Below are positions 25,441 through 35,226 of a stretch of DNA of 40,357 nt, in pieces; the stretch's first letter is position 1; each line of letters opens with the position of its first letter. Below the pieces are notes generated by a model. That model searched no databases. It was not told the DNA's origin and saw only the letters and a program-made list of their open reading frames with translations. The stretch comes from Parcubacteria group bacterium Gr01-1014_20 (GTDB taxonomy: Bacteria > Patescibacteriota > Minisyncoccia > UBA6257 > 2-01-FULL-56-20): the NCBI GenBank assembly GCA_007376265.1, contig VMFW01000008.1:1-40357 (forward strand). Direction: 5' to 3'. The translations under genes and the position numbers were made by a program.

Positions 25441-27351
25441 CTATTGTTTCTTAAACCTATTTTCATGGTACCAATTGAAAACATCCTTCGCAATCGGAAT
25501 CGCATTCAGGCTACCCTGACGAGAATTTTCAACCAAAACCAAAATGGCGATTTGTGGTTCTAGAGCTGGCTTGTCTGGTGTAACTAGAGCGGACGCGGGA
25601 GCGTAACCCACAAAAAAAGCATTCACTTCAACATTGTTCTTGACTTGAGCGCTTCCCGTTTTTCCCGCCACTTGAAAAGGTAGATCGCTCATCGTGTAGA
25701 TTGACCCAAGTTTTGAATTTACGGCCGCGATCATCCCCTTTTGAACTTCCTTAATTGAATTTAAGGCAAACGAAACATTCTTAACAACCTCCGGAAATTT
25801 ACTTTCGGCTACCAAAAACGGCTTTAAAACTTTTCCGCCATTTGCAATCGCCCCAATATAACTTAGAAGCTGAATCGGTGTTACCAACAAATCTCCTTGA
25901 CCAATACTAACATTGTAAGTGTCGCCTAAAAGCCACGGCTTTCCAGTTTTTTTCTCTTTATCCTCAATGCTTGGTAAAAATCCCTTAACTTCTCCCGGCA
26001 AATCAATCCCGGTCAAACTACCTAAATTGAACTTTTGCCACCAATCACGGAGTCTCGCGACTCCCAGACCCTTCATCCCTCCAGGAACCGGAGAGCCACC
26101 CCCAACGGTATAGAAATAAACGTTGCTCGACTGAGCAATGGCCGAGGCCAAGTTCACATCACCCTGATAACGCCAATCTAAAAACCTTGTCGGCTGATCT
26201 GGGCTATAGGGATTGGGAACATCCAAGAATCCCGGCGAAAAAATGTATTTCTGGGGAGTGATCACACCCTCTTCTAACGCGGCTACAGCTACAAGTGGTT
26301 TAATAGTGGAACCCGGCGCGTAAAACCCACTAATCGCCCTATTAAACATTGGTTTAAGAGGCGAGCTCAAAACCTCTTTTATCGCCTTCGTATGCCCAGA
26401 ACCGGTAAAAATATTCCCATCAAAACCAGGAAAATTGACCATCGCTAACACTTCTCCGGACTTTGGATTAATGGCAATTCCCACGCCAATTTTCCGACCT
26501 AGTTCGTTAAGTCCGCTCTCCATTCGTTTGTGAAAATAACGCTGAAGATCAGCGTCTATCGTGAGTTTTAGGGTCCTACCAATCTTTGGCTCATCACTTC
26601 CTTTTTCCTCTAGAACTTTCCCTTTTGCATCCTTTACTCGAATGAAAGATCCGGGCGTCCCTCTTAGCTCGCGTTCATAAACCAGCTCCACCCCAGCCTT
26701 CCCGATAAAATCCTGTCCAGTCAATTCTGGATAATTATCCAAGTCTCGTCCATCAACTACGCCAGTGTATCCAAGAATCATGGAGAAAATCTGACGATCC
26801 GGGTAGAACCTCTGAAAACCGCTTGTAATCTGGATAGCCTTAGAATTCAGCGCTTTTAACCTCACTAATTGGTCTTGGGTCAAGTCTGGACTTAAAACAA
26901 TTGAATCACCCAAAACTGCGTCATTTCCACTCTTAATCTGGCTCAAGATATCGAGAGTGTCGAGTTCAAGGATCTCAGAAATAGCCTGGAGGGTGGAGGC
27001 CTGAATATCCTCATTTCGCGTGAACTCACCGACCTTGAGGAGTGCTAGAAAAACCGGCTTATTTTCGGCTAAAACCTGCCCATTCCGATCAACAATGATC
27101 CCTCTCGGTGCTGAAATTTTTTCAAGGTTTGCAGAATTTGCTTCAGATCTAAGCGCGTAAAAACTCCCTTTAAAAAAATTCAGGTACGTAAAACGTCCAG
27201 CAATGATAACGCCTAAAATAAAAACTGACAGCCACAGGTAAAAAAGCGACCGCGGTGATAACGGTGTCTCAGCCACCTCAAAATCACTTGACCAATCGTC
27301 ACTTATGGCCTCTTCGAAAGATAGATCTTGTTGAGATTTTAATCGAAACAT
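25441..27351 (-). CDS. mrdA: Penicillin-binding protein 2 (peptidoglycan transpeptidase)
   Basis: APGSTIKPL (SxxK), SSN, KTGSAQ motifs; FPGFDGN; adjacent to mreBCD. Confidence 0.92.
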   Translation of the reverse strand: MFRLKSQQDLSFEEAISDDWSSDFEVAETPLSPRSLFYLWLSVFILGVIIAGRFTYLNFFKGSFYALRSEANSANLEKISAPRGIIVDRNGQVLAENKPVFLALLKVGEFTRNEDIQASTLQAISEILELDTLDILSQIKSGNDAVLGDSIVLSPDLTQDQLVRLKALNSKAIQITSGFQRFYPDRQIFSMILGYTGVVDGRDLDNYPELTGQDFIGKAGVELVYERELRGTPGSFIRVKDAKGKVLEEKGSDEPKIGRTLKLTIDADLQRYFHKRMESGLNELGRKIGVGIAINPKSGEVLAMVNFPGFDGNIFTGSGHTKAIKEVLSSPLKPMFNRAISGFYAPGSTIKPLVAVAALEEGVITPQKYIFSPGFLDVPNPYSPDQPTRFLDWRYQGDVNLASAIAQSSNVYFYTVGGGSPVPGGMKGLGVARLRDWWQKFNLGSLTGIDLPGEVKGFLPSIEDKEKKTGKPWLLGDTYNVSIGQGDLLVTPIQLLSYIGAIANGGKVLKPFLVAESKFPEVVKNVSFALNSIKEVQKGMIAAVNSKLGSIYTMSDLPFQVAGKTGSAQVKNNVEVNAFFVGYAPASALVTPDKPALEPQIAILVLVENSRQGSLNAIPIAKDVFNWYHENRFKKQ

Positions 27352-27355
27352 AGGT

Positions 27356-27814
27356 TTATTTGGTTTTCAACTTCTCAAATAAGTTAAAAATTAGAAAACC
27401 AAAAACGAGGCACACCGAAACATCAAGCGCGATCAACCTAGAGCTGTCCAAAAAATTTCTAAAAATTACCGAGGCATACAAAATAAAAATACCTAAAGCA
27501 ATCATGATCAATGAATTAAACCATGCCTTCCCGGGGAAAAAACGATTTAAAAAATAAACCAAGATTGGCCACAAAACCAAGATCAAAATCTCATAGCTCA
27601 GAATCGGCTGCCAGTTAATGATGAGGGCCGAAAGAAGTACGACAAAGATTAATTCGAAAAAACCCAGAAAAAAAGCGGAAACAATAAGCGCCACTAGCAC
27701 AAAATCCGGTCTAAAGTTAAAAACGTCATCAAAGTTAAGCTGAAGAACGGTGGATATCAAAACAAGGATTAAGCTCAAGAAAAACAAGCGACCCCCTTCG
27801 TGCACCCTAGTCAT
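27356..27814 (-). CDS. mreD: MreD-like membrane protein
   Basis: Polytopic membrane protein between mreC and PBP2. Confidence 0.65.
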   Translation of the reverse strand: MTRVHEGGRLFFLSLILVLISTVLQLNFDDVFNFRPDFVLVALIVSAFFLGFFELIFVVLLSALIINWQPILSYEILILVLWPILVYFLNRFFPGKAWFNSLIMIALGIFILYASVIFRNFLDSSRLIALDVSVCLVFGFLIFNLFEKLKTK

Positions 27815-28505
27815 TGTTAGTCAAAACTGCTACCGCCTTTATATTTGAAAAATCGTAAGGAAAGGAAAGTTTCGCTTCCTGAAAAACTTGGTCAGATGAA
27901 AGTCCAACTTCCGAAACTTCGCCGACTGGAAGCGAGTTCGGGAATTCAGGTTGAACACTGTAAACAACGTCTCCCACGCTAATTTTTGCATCCTTCGGGA
28001 TCAGTCTGATCACAGGCTCACCCCCGCCCTGAAGCAAGGCTAAGTATCCCTTCTTGCCAATTCTGACCGAAGACTGCCATTCCTTGTCAAAAACAGTTCG
28101 AACCAGGGAACTATCCCTAAAAACCTTATCAACCTTTCCCAAGAGTAATCCCCGCGGGTAGAGTCCAGACCCCCCCAAAAAAACCACTGGTTGCCCGAAC
28201 TCTAAAGCTCCATTTTCCCCAACATCAATCAAAATCTCATTTTTAAAATTAAAAGGGTACTTCGAAAAAACCGAAGCTACAACACTATCCGAGTTTCTAA
28301 ACGTTTGCTCGTCTAGGGCCTCTAGCCGGTAAACTTCTGCCCTCAGAATCTCGTTTTCCAAGATTGCCTCGCCGAGTCGTGGCCCGTCATAAACAAAACC
28401 ACCATCCAAAAAACCCCTAAACCAGGAACCCACCCCCGGTCCCAGAAAAATTAGGGAGATTAATATAATTATTGGGATTACAAGAAACCATCTCTCTTTT
28501 CTCAT
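27807..28505 (-). CDS. mreC: Rod shape-determining protein MreC
   Basis: N-term TM, ...RAEVYRLEALDEQ...PVVFLGGSGLYPRGLLLGKVDKVFRDSSLVRTVFD. Confidence 0.85.
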   Translation of the reverse strand: MRKERWFLVIPIIILISLIFLGPGVGSWFRGFLDGGFVYDGPRLGEAILENEILRAEVYRLEALDEQTFRNSDSVVASVFSKYPFNFKNEILIDVGENGALEFGQPVVFLGGSGLYPRGLLLGKVDKVFRDSSLVRTVFDKEWQSSVRIGKKGYLALLQGGGEPVIRLIPKDAKISVGDVVYSVQPEFPNSLPVGEVSEVGLSSDQVFQEAKLSFPYDFSNIKAVAVLTNND

Positions 28506-28552
28506 TTTCTAGCATTACAGACCCCCAAAGAACTTCTCACTCTTTTCTCGGT

Positions 28553-29596
28553 TTAAAGATTGATTGTCATCGGTTTCAGGGGGTTGTTCAAGAGTTCCCT
28601 ATGATCGTCAAATCTATCGACAATCTTTCCAAGACCCCTAACCACGCAAGTCAAAGGATCATCCACCACCGAAGTTTCCACCGAAGTTTCACGCTCGATA
28701 AGCTGGGGTAAACCTCTAAGCAAAGCCCCGCCACCGCAAAGATAAATCCCCTGTTTCAGCATGTCCCCGGTCAACTCTGGTGGAGTCATCTCAATCGCTT
28801 CTTTCACAGAATCAACTATGCTCTTAATAGATTTAGCTAAAGCCGCCCGAATGTGGGTATCCTTCACTAAAATCTCCCGAGGCAAACCCGACGAAAAATC
28901 TCGACCCCTCACGTTTACCTCAAGCTTCTCGCCATGGGGCATAGCCGAGCCAACTAAAACCTTAGCCAATTCCGCCGTTGGCTCACCGATATCAAGTTTA
29001 AACTCCTCCTTAATAAAGCCAATGATGTCTTCATTAAATCGATCACCGGCCACCTTAAGCGTTTTAGAAACCACCGTCCCGCCCATCGAAATCACAGCTA
29101 TGTCCGTCGTCCCACCCCCAATGTCGACAATCAAACTCGCCGTGGGCAGGTGAATAGGCAAGTTAGCTCCTAAGGCCGCTGACACTGGAGATTGAATCAA
29201 ATAAACCTTTCCGCAACCTCCGTTTATAGCGGCATCTTCAACCGACTTTCTCTCCACTTCAGTTAAATTGTCAGGAATAGCCAGAATCCCTTTTCGAAAA
29301 CTAAAAGCGGAATTTTTACTCACTCTTTTCAAAAAACTCCGAATAATCTCTTGAGTCATTTCAAAATCTGAAATCACCCCGCTTACCAAAGGGCGAACAA
29401 CCCGAATGTGGGTGGGGGTGCGTCCGAGCATCCTCTTTGCGTCATCCCCAACCGCCAAAATCTGATTGGTCTTGTTATTCATGGCCACCACCGTCGGCTC
29501 ATTCACCACCACTCCTCTCCCCTTTAGGTAAACAAGCGAATTAGCGGTACCCAAGTCAATTCCCACATCCTTAAAAAAATTATCTAGAAGGGCCAT
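28553..29596 (-). CDS. mreB: Rod shape-determining protein MreB
   Basis: DVGIDLGTANSLVYLKGRGVVVNEPTVVAMN, VDIGGGTTDIAVISMGG, GIYLCGGGALLRGL. Confidence 0.96.
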   Translation of the reverse strand: MALLDNFFKDVGIDLGTANSLVYLKGRGVVVNEPTVVAMNNKTNQILAVGDDAKRMLGRTPTHIRVVRPLVSGVISDFEMTQEIIRSFLKRVSKNSAFSFRKGILAIPDNLTEVERKSVEDAAINGGCGKVYLIQSPVSAALGANLPIHLPTASLIVDIGGGTTDIAVISMGGTVVSKTLKVAGDRFNEDIIGFIKEEFKLDIGEPTAELAKVLVGSAMPHGEKLEVNVRGRDFSSGLPREILVKDTHIRAALAKSIKSIVDSVKEAIEMTPPELTGDMLKQGIYLCGGGALLRGLPQLIERETSVETSVVDDPLTCVVRGLGKIVDRFDDHRELLNNPLKPMTINL

Positions 29597-30813
29597 TAGT
29601 TTAGTAAATTCAAAAATTCTTTTAGAGTGATGAGCGCTGCCTTTTCCTCATCCCTACGCTTAACCTCCACCTTCGCGCCTGTTTTTTTACTTACCACCAA
29701 TCGCCAGGGAATCCCAATCAGGTCAGCCTCGGCAAACTTCTCTCCTGGCGTCAATTTCCTGTCATCATAGAGTACTTCAACCTGGGCTCCCTGTAAATCT
29801 TTATAGACCGTATCGCCCTTACCCTCCTCAAGCTCAACTAAATGAACTCGGAAAGGGGCGATCGCTTGCGGCCAAAGCAGACCCCTCTCGTCGTTGAAAA
29901 GTTCCGCCACCGTCCCAAGAACTCGGGATATTCCAATCCCGTAACAACCAGCGAAAACTGGCTTCTCTTCCCCCTTCTCATCTTTATAGGTCACCTGAAA
30001 TGGATCGGAAAATTTAGTGTTAAGTTTAAAAATATTACCCACTTCGATTCCATTTGAAGCCTCAATCTTTCCCTTTTTACAGCTCGGACAAGTCGCCTGG
30101 TTGGCCAACCCAAAGACCTCTTTGTTCTGGGCAAAATCGCATTTATCGCAAAAGTAAATCTCATCTTCACCCACCGAAGTCAAAACCTGAAACTCGTGGG
30201 AGTATTTTGAAAAAGTGCCTCCGGAAGCCTCCACGAGTCTTGCGTTAAGCCCTAAACGCTCAAAAACTCGGGCGTAAACCCCCTTCATTTTCTCATAAAA
30301 CCTATCTAAATCAGCCTCGTTGGCGTGAAAACTGTAAAAATCTTTCATTAAAAACTCCCGACCTCTCAAAATTCCGGATTTAGTCCTCGCCTCATCTCGC
30401 ATCTTGTCCTGAATTTGGTAAAAACTAATCGGCAAATCCTTGTAGGAATTTATGAGTTTTTTCGCGAGCGGAAAAATAATCTCCTCGTGTGTTGGACCAA
30501 GCGCCATCTCTCGCCCATCTCGCGCCTTCACTTTATAGAGGGCATCAAACGATTCCCATCTTTTGGTTGTCACCCAATTCTCTTTCGGGTGAAGCACCGG
30601 CATCAAAACCTCCCGTCCTCCGGCAAGTTCCATCTCTTCTCGAATAATGGCCTCTATCTTTCTTATCACCCTTAAACCCAAAGGCAGAAAAGAATACACC
30701 CCCGCCATCTCCTTATTTATAAATCCAGCTCGAATCAAAAGTTTAGCATTCAAAGCCTCCTCATCAGCCGGAAAGTTTTTTGAAACCTTAGAAAAAAGTT
30801 CGGACTGCCTCAT
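29596..30813 (-). CDS. proS: Prolyl-tRNA synthetase, bacterial type without INS editing domain
   Basis: GVYSFLPLGLRVIRKIE, ALGPTHEEI, MRDEARTKSGILRGREFLMKDFYSFH; CDKC..CPSC in place of INS. Confidence 0.93.
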   Translation of the reverse strand: MRQSELFSKVSKNFPADEEALNAKLLIRAGFINKEMAGVYSFLPLGLRVIRKIEAIIREEMELAGGREVLMPVLHPKENWVTTKRWESFDALYKVKARDGREMALGPTHEEIIFPLAKKLINSYKDLPISFYQIQDKMRDEARTKSGILRGREFLMKDFYSFHANEADLDRFYEKMKGVYARVFERLGLNARLVEASGGTFSKYSHEFQVLTSVGEDEIYFCDKCDFAQNKEVFGLANQATCPSCKKGKIEASNGIEVGNIFKLNTKFSDPFQVTYKDEKGEEKPVFAGCYGIGISRVLGTVAELFNDERGLLWPQAIAPFRVHLVELEEGKGDTVYKDLQGAQVEVLYDDRKLTPGEKFAEADLIGIPWRLVVSKKTGAKVEVKRRDEEKAALITLKEFLNLLN

Positions 30814-30920
30814 TAATTTGTTCTAAGAATAGCACGGAAAAAAAGCGCCAGCAATTAGACAGCTCTGTGCGTTTATGTTATTTTCCAATAAGTTCCTAAA
30901 AACTTAAACCAAGGAGGGGT

Positions 30921-31337
30921 ATGGGTTATCCGATCAAGTACTGGACCCGTGAAGAGCTAGATTCGGGCGAAGCCGAAACAACCAGTGAACCACTCACCGT
31001 AGAGATCATTGAAGATCCTGATGATCTTAGGATCGACAGCATCTGTCATGATGTAAACGGCGCCGCCTGGGGTGTTATCGAAATCATCAAACCCAACGGC
31101 GAAAGCGAACTAGACTTCGGAGACAGCAAACTTACTTCCATCCTACCGTTTCTCGAAAATCTGGCCAACGAAGAAGACTGGGTTATTTTTATCTTGGAGG
31201 GCGTCGACCCAGTCAGCGTGGAAAGAGAAACCTCAAAACCAATAAGCCCTAAACTCGTTCGAGCAAGGAGGCGCAAAAATGCAGTGGAAAAGCCTGGGTC
31301 CCCTGGTAGTCTTGATGCTACTCTCAAAAATCAGTGA
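30921..31337 (+). CDS. Hypothetical protein
   Basis: AAGGAGG SD; ORF overlaps the next by 59 nt. Confidence 0.6.
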   Translation: MGYPIKYWTREELDSGEAETTSEPLTVEIIEDPDDLRIDSICHDVNGAAWGVIEIIKPNGESELDFGDSKLTSILPFLENLANEEDWVIFILEGVDPVSVERETSKPISPKLVRARRRKNAVEKPGSPGSLDATLKNQ

Positions 31338-31953
31338 GCCGGCCTGCCAAACGCAAGCAAGCGAAGATAGTGTCAGCTTCAAAACTATCGTCGTCGGCGA
31401 CGGTGGTCGCGTCGGCGATCCCTTCCGAGTCATCGATCACTCAAAAAAGATTTCCTTTGTCTGGACAGGAAGGGGTAAAACGGTTACAACGGTAATCGCG
31501 GACAGGATGTGGGATGAGTACGTTGAAAAAGACCCCGAAGCCACCGATGCTGGCTGTCTCGACATCTGCGTCTTCAAAAACGAAAGATGGAAAGTCACAA
31601 CCGTATTTTTTCCGACCATGTACCGACAAGATGGCCGAATCCGAATCCATGAGAGTTTCCCTATTCCGGAAAACCTAGTCTGGTACGAAAACGGCGAATT
31701 CCACTTCGCCGAATGCTCCATGGTTCTGGTAAATTACAAAATGGGTATCGGCATGCTGGAAACCGAAAATAAGATCGCCGGCCTGAATGCCTTCTTGAGC
31801 ATCTGGTACTGGCCGTACCTAACCTTTGAAAGAACCTCGTGGGAGCCTGTAAACTACCAACTCAAAGGCCGCGACACTAGCCCCACCAATCAAGTCGAAC
31901 GCCCAAAATTGATCTTTGGGAAAAGAATGCCCTACACCGGGATATTGCCCTAA
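31279..31953 (+). CDS. Hypothetical exported protein
   Basis: AAGGAGG SD; hydrophobic N-terminus LGPLVVLMLLSK. Confidence 0.65.
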   Translation: MQWKSLGPLVVLMLLSKISEPACQTQASEDSVSFKTIVVGDGGRVGDPFRVIDHSKKISFVWTGRGKTVTTVIADRMWDEYVEKDPEATDAGCLDICVFKNERWKVTTVFFPTMYRQDGRIRIHESFPIPENLVWYENGEFHFAECSMVLVNYKMGIGMLETENKIAGLNAFLSIWYWPYLTFERTSWEPVNYQLKGRDTSPTNQVERPKLIFGKRMPYTGILP

Positions 31954-31962
31954 GTAATTCCA

Positions 31963-31990
31963 AACCCTCGCCACCAGCGAGGGTTTTTTA
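31963..31990 (+). terminator. Terminator, same sequence as 32849-32874
   Basis: AACCCTCGCCACCAGCGAGGGTTTTTT. Confidence 0.8.
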
Positions 31991-32109
31991 CTTGTCCCGA
32001 GGCACCATCAAAAAATTAAAAATGTCGTCGAACGGATTGACAAAAAAAGGAAAACTGTTAGTCTCTACCCAAGAAACTTGATAATCAAATCCTAACAAAG
32101 GAGGGAAAG

Positions 32110-32832
32110 TTGAACGGAAAAACCAGTACGCTTATCCTCGCGATCGCCATCGGTTTTCTAACCGGCGTGGCGCTAGCCACCAAACTCGGCGACGCTCTAG
32201 CTTGGGTCTTCGGACCTCTCGTGGGCGGTTTGGTTGGCTATCTGGCTTACGAGTTCAAAGCTGTCTTAGCAGCTATCCCCAAAGCCTGGGAAACGGCTAC
32301 TGGATGGCAACCTGATTGGAAAGCAATAAAAGAAAGGGCATTAACTACCTGTGCGTGGCTCGCTTGCTCCATGAACTTAGTAGTCTTGGGAGTTTTCTTC
32401 AAAAAATCGGTGCTCATTGATCCGGTACTTTTAATGCTGTTTGGTGTATTTGGCATTTTTATATTTTTCATTGCAACATCAGCGGTAATGGAAAAGGAGA
32501 AAGAATGGCCAACAGTCATGAAAAAAGTAATACTTCTTGCAAACCCACTAGCAGTATTTCTTTACTGGCCAATCCGAATACTGTTCTTGGTAGTGATAAA
32601 CATCCCAAAAATCGCCAAAGCTATTGGCCTCTTCTTCTGGCACCTCTTCCGCCTGATTCACTCGCAAAGCCGACTCATCGCTGGCGTCTGGGCTTTGACT
32701 GGCGTAGTCTCCTGGCTCACCACCGACGCATTCTTTGTCTGCGGCATCTCCGCAATTTTAGGCGGCATCGTGAGCCGAGAACTGATTGGCAAGCGCATCC
32801 TGAAACTCATCCCCCTCCACAACCCCGCGTAA
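32110..32832 (+). CDS. Hypothetical multi-TM membrane protein (TTG start)
   Basis: AAAGGAGGG SD before TTG; repeated hydrophobic segments. Confidence 0.65.
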   Translation: MNGKTSTLILAIAIGFLTGVALATKLGDALAWVFGPLVGGLVGYLAYEFKAVLAAIPKAWETATGWQPDWKAIKERALTTCAWLACSMNLVVLGVFFKKSVLIDPVLLMLFGVFGIFIFFIATSAVMEKEKEWPTVMKKVILLANPLAVFLYWPIRILFLVVINIPKIAKAIGLFFWHLFRLIHSQSRLIAGVWALTGVVSWLTTDAFFVCGISAILGGIVSRELIGKRILKLIPLHNPA

Positions 32833-32848
32833 TCCCAAACTCAACATC

Positions 32849-32874
32849 AACCCTCGCCACCAGCGAGGGTTTTT
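32849..32874 (+). terminator. Terminator, duplicate of 31963-31990
   Basis: AACCCTCGCCACCAGCGAGGGTTTTT. Confidence 0.8.
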
Positions 32875-32880
32875 ATTTTT

Positions 32881-33004
32881 CTAGACCCGCCTCCGAAGCG
32901 GAGGGTTTTTCGAACCCTTGCGGAGCGCGACGGCGCGAGCAGAGGAATTTTTTAGTCAAAAAAATATCCGAGGTGAGAAAATTCTTGCGCTTCGGAAAAA
33001 CTAG
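32881..33004. repeat. Long structured palindromic element overlapping the mraY stop
   Basis: CTAG..CCGAAGCG (32893-32900) with CGCTTCGG..CTAG (32988-33004); inner GAATTTT/AAAATTC. Confidence 0.6.
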
Positions 33005-34071
33005 TTAAAGAACCTCGCCAAAAAGAAAATCACAAGCCCAAATGAAGCAAACACTGCCGATATAATCCAAAACCTCATGGTCACTTGCGATTCTGGCCAT
33101 CCTAAGGCTTCAAAGTGATGGTGCACCGGCGTCGATAGAAATATCTTCTTTTTAAAAGCCTTTTTAGAAATCATTTGTAAAATAACCGAAAGCGACTCCG
33201 CTACTAAAATGATGGCGAAAAATGGCAAAAGTAAAACCGTATTCGTTAGCATCGCCACTACCCCCATCGTAATCCCTAAAGACATCGAACCAGTGTCCCC
33301 CATGAAAAACTTCGCCGGGTAAATATTGAACCACAAAAACGCCAAAAGACTCCCGATAATCGCCCCACCAAAGGCCGCTAAATGATACCGCCCCAAAACA
33401 AAGGCGACCGCCGTAAGCGCCACGAAAGCGAAGAGGGAAACCCCACCCAAAAGACCATCCAGTCCATCAGTTTCATTCGCCGAAAAAGCGCTTGCGATAA
33501 TAATGAACATGAAGAGCGGGAAGTACCAAAAACCTATCTCAAAGTTTCCCAAAAAAGGAATGTTGATCACATGCCAGTCCAGCTTAAAATAAAACCACCA
33601 CGCTCCGACCGCCGCGATCAGGGTGTGGGCAACTAACTTATAACGAACCTTCAAACCTCCGCCGCTTGAACCTATTCTTAAAACCCCCAACCAGTCATCG
33701 AAAAGACCTAAGAGCGCGGCAATGAGTAGTGCCGCAATCGGCAAGTAAGTTTCGGCCCGGTCAATAAAATTTAGATACTCCCAATTCCCATCAAAAATAA
33801 ACGCCATTAGACTGAAAAACAGAGCTAGTAAAGCAACGGTTGTCCAAATAATCAGCCCGCCCGCCGTCGGTGTCCCCTCCTTGGCTTTATGAAGTTTGTT
33901 ATAAACCGGAGCCTCATCTGCCGTCCGAATCTGCTTTCTCATCTGGTATTTCTTGATAATCCGGAACCAGAACGGGGTAAGTACGAGAGCCACCAAAAAA
34001 GCGATCACGGTGATAAGTATCACCCTAATCGCCTGACCGAAAATGAAATTTAATCCGAGTAAGCCGATCAT
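33001..34071 (-). CDS. mraY: Phospho-N-acetylmuramoyl-pentapeptide transferase
   Basis: GTPTAGGLIIW, FDDWLG, NETDGLDGLLGG, FNIYPAKFFMGDTGSMSLG, TPVHHHFEALGWPESQVTMRFW. Confidence 0.95.
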   Translation of the reverse strand: MIGLLGLNFIFGQAIRVILITVIAFLVALVLTPFWFRIIKKYQMRKQIRTADEAPVYNKLHKAKEGTPTAGGLIIWTTVALLALFFSLMAFIFDGNWEYLNFIDRAETYLPIAALLIAALLGLFDDWLGVLRIGSSGGGLKVRYKLVAHTLIAAVGAWWFYFKLDWHVINIPFLGNFEIGFWYFPLFMFIIIASAFSANETDGLDGLLGGVSLFAFVALTAVAFVLGRYHLAAFGGAIIGSLLAFLWFNIYPAKFFMGDTGSMSLGITMGVVAMLTNTVLLLPFFAIILVAESLSVILQMISKKAFKKKIFLSTPVHHHFEALGWPESQVTMRFWIISAVFASFGLVIFFLARFFN

Positions 34072-34080
34072 CGAAAACTA

Positions 34081-35226
34081 TTATTTATAATTTCTTTTAA
34101 ACCAACTGAATAAGCCTTCTGTCTGCCCAAATCGATCTTGGGTGCCTAAAATTATAATAAGCAACGGACGCTTGTTGTACGAAAAAATTGAAACCAGATT
34201 TTCTAGAGCATCTTCAGTATATCCGGTTTTCCCTCCTAAAAAATCTACTTGCCCGGCAAATTCATTGTTACTCAAAACCGTCTGCTTTCGTCCTAAGTTA
34301 ATCTCGGTCACATCCGCCGACTTTCTTCTGGTTATTTTAAGAACATCTGGGTAAGTATCGTAAATTCGCTTAACGATCCGTTGCAAATCAAAAGCCGTAG
34401 ATTGATTGGAAACCGATATTCCTACTGGATCTTTAAAGAATGTTTCACTTAGGCTCCAGCCTTTAGCCATGCTGTTCATTGAAACCATAAAATCGCTGTA
34501 ACCATAGAAGGTGGCGAGCACCTCCGCCGCTTCATTGCTCGAAGAAATCAGCATTTTCTCTAACAAGTCGTAAGCGGTATACTTTTCCCCCGCGAGAATT
34601 ACCCCGCCATCAACCTGCGCGTTCAAGGTGTTTTTTTGAAACACGGCCGCGGCTGTCATCAGTTTTGTAATCGAAGCCGTTGGCCAACGCTTGTCTGGAT
34701 TCAGGCTAAAGTAGACTTCCCCGGTCAGAAGATCAGAAACCAAAACCGCCTCCGCCAAACCTAAATTAGGTTTCTCTTCGCCATATTTTCGAAAAGGATT
34801 AGCGGTGACGGAGCCCACCACCTCCGCCCCGCCTGAAAAAAAACCCCCATCAGGTGAACCAGCTTGGGCTTGAGAAGTTAAACTTGGCGTGGAAGTCTCC
34901 TTTCCCACCTTAAGTAGTTCGTTTTTATCAACTTTCGGAGTGGTTATGATTTCGTTTATTTCGCTCGAAATTCCGTCCTCTTCGCTTGAGAGATTTTCGC
35001 TCGTTCCGTTTAAAACTTTCTGATCGCCTGACTCTATCGTTCCCACCGTAACCAACCCCTCTGAATTCTGGCCCGAGAAAACCGTTTGGTGAGACTCAGC
35101 GGAAACCGTAAAAGCCTCACCCAGAGAAGCCAGATTGCCATAAGTTTTCTGATTAAAGAAAAACGTCAAAACCACCATCACTCCCAAAAATAAAAATTTT
35201 TCAAAATTAGCTCTCATTCTTTTCAT
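34081..35226 (-). CDS. D-alanyl-D-alanine carboxypeptidase (serine-type)
   Basis: PTASITKLMTAAAV, SSNEAAEVLA, GGKTGYTEDA. Confidence 0.88.
   Translation of the reverse strand: MKRMRANFEKFLFLGVMVVLTFFFNQKTYGNLASLGEAFTVSAESHQTVFSGQNSEGLVTVGTIESGDQKVLNGTSENLSSEEDGISSEINEIITTPKVDKNELLKVGKETSTPSLTSQAQAGSPDGGFFSGGAEVVGSVTANPFRKYGEEKPNLGLAEAVLVSDLLTGEVYFSLNPDKRWPTASITKLMTAAAVFQKNTLNAQVDGGVILAGEKYTAYDLLEKMLISSSNEAAEVLATFYGYSDFMVSMNSMAKGWSLSETFFKDPVGISVSNQSTAFDLQRIVKRIYDTYPDVLKITRRKSADVTEINLGRKQTVLSNNEFAGQVDFLGGKTGYTEDALENLVSIFSYNKRPLLIIILGTQDRFGQTEGLFSWFKRNYK

Noticed and set aside
32505-33008. 167-aa plus ORF overlapping the 32110 gene and the 32.9-kb element
   Set aside because: Out of frame with a better-supported gene, runs through a terminator and a structured palindrome; low-complexity Pro/Arg/His composition
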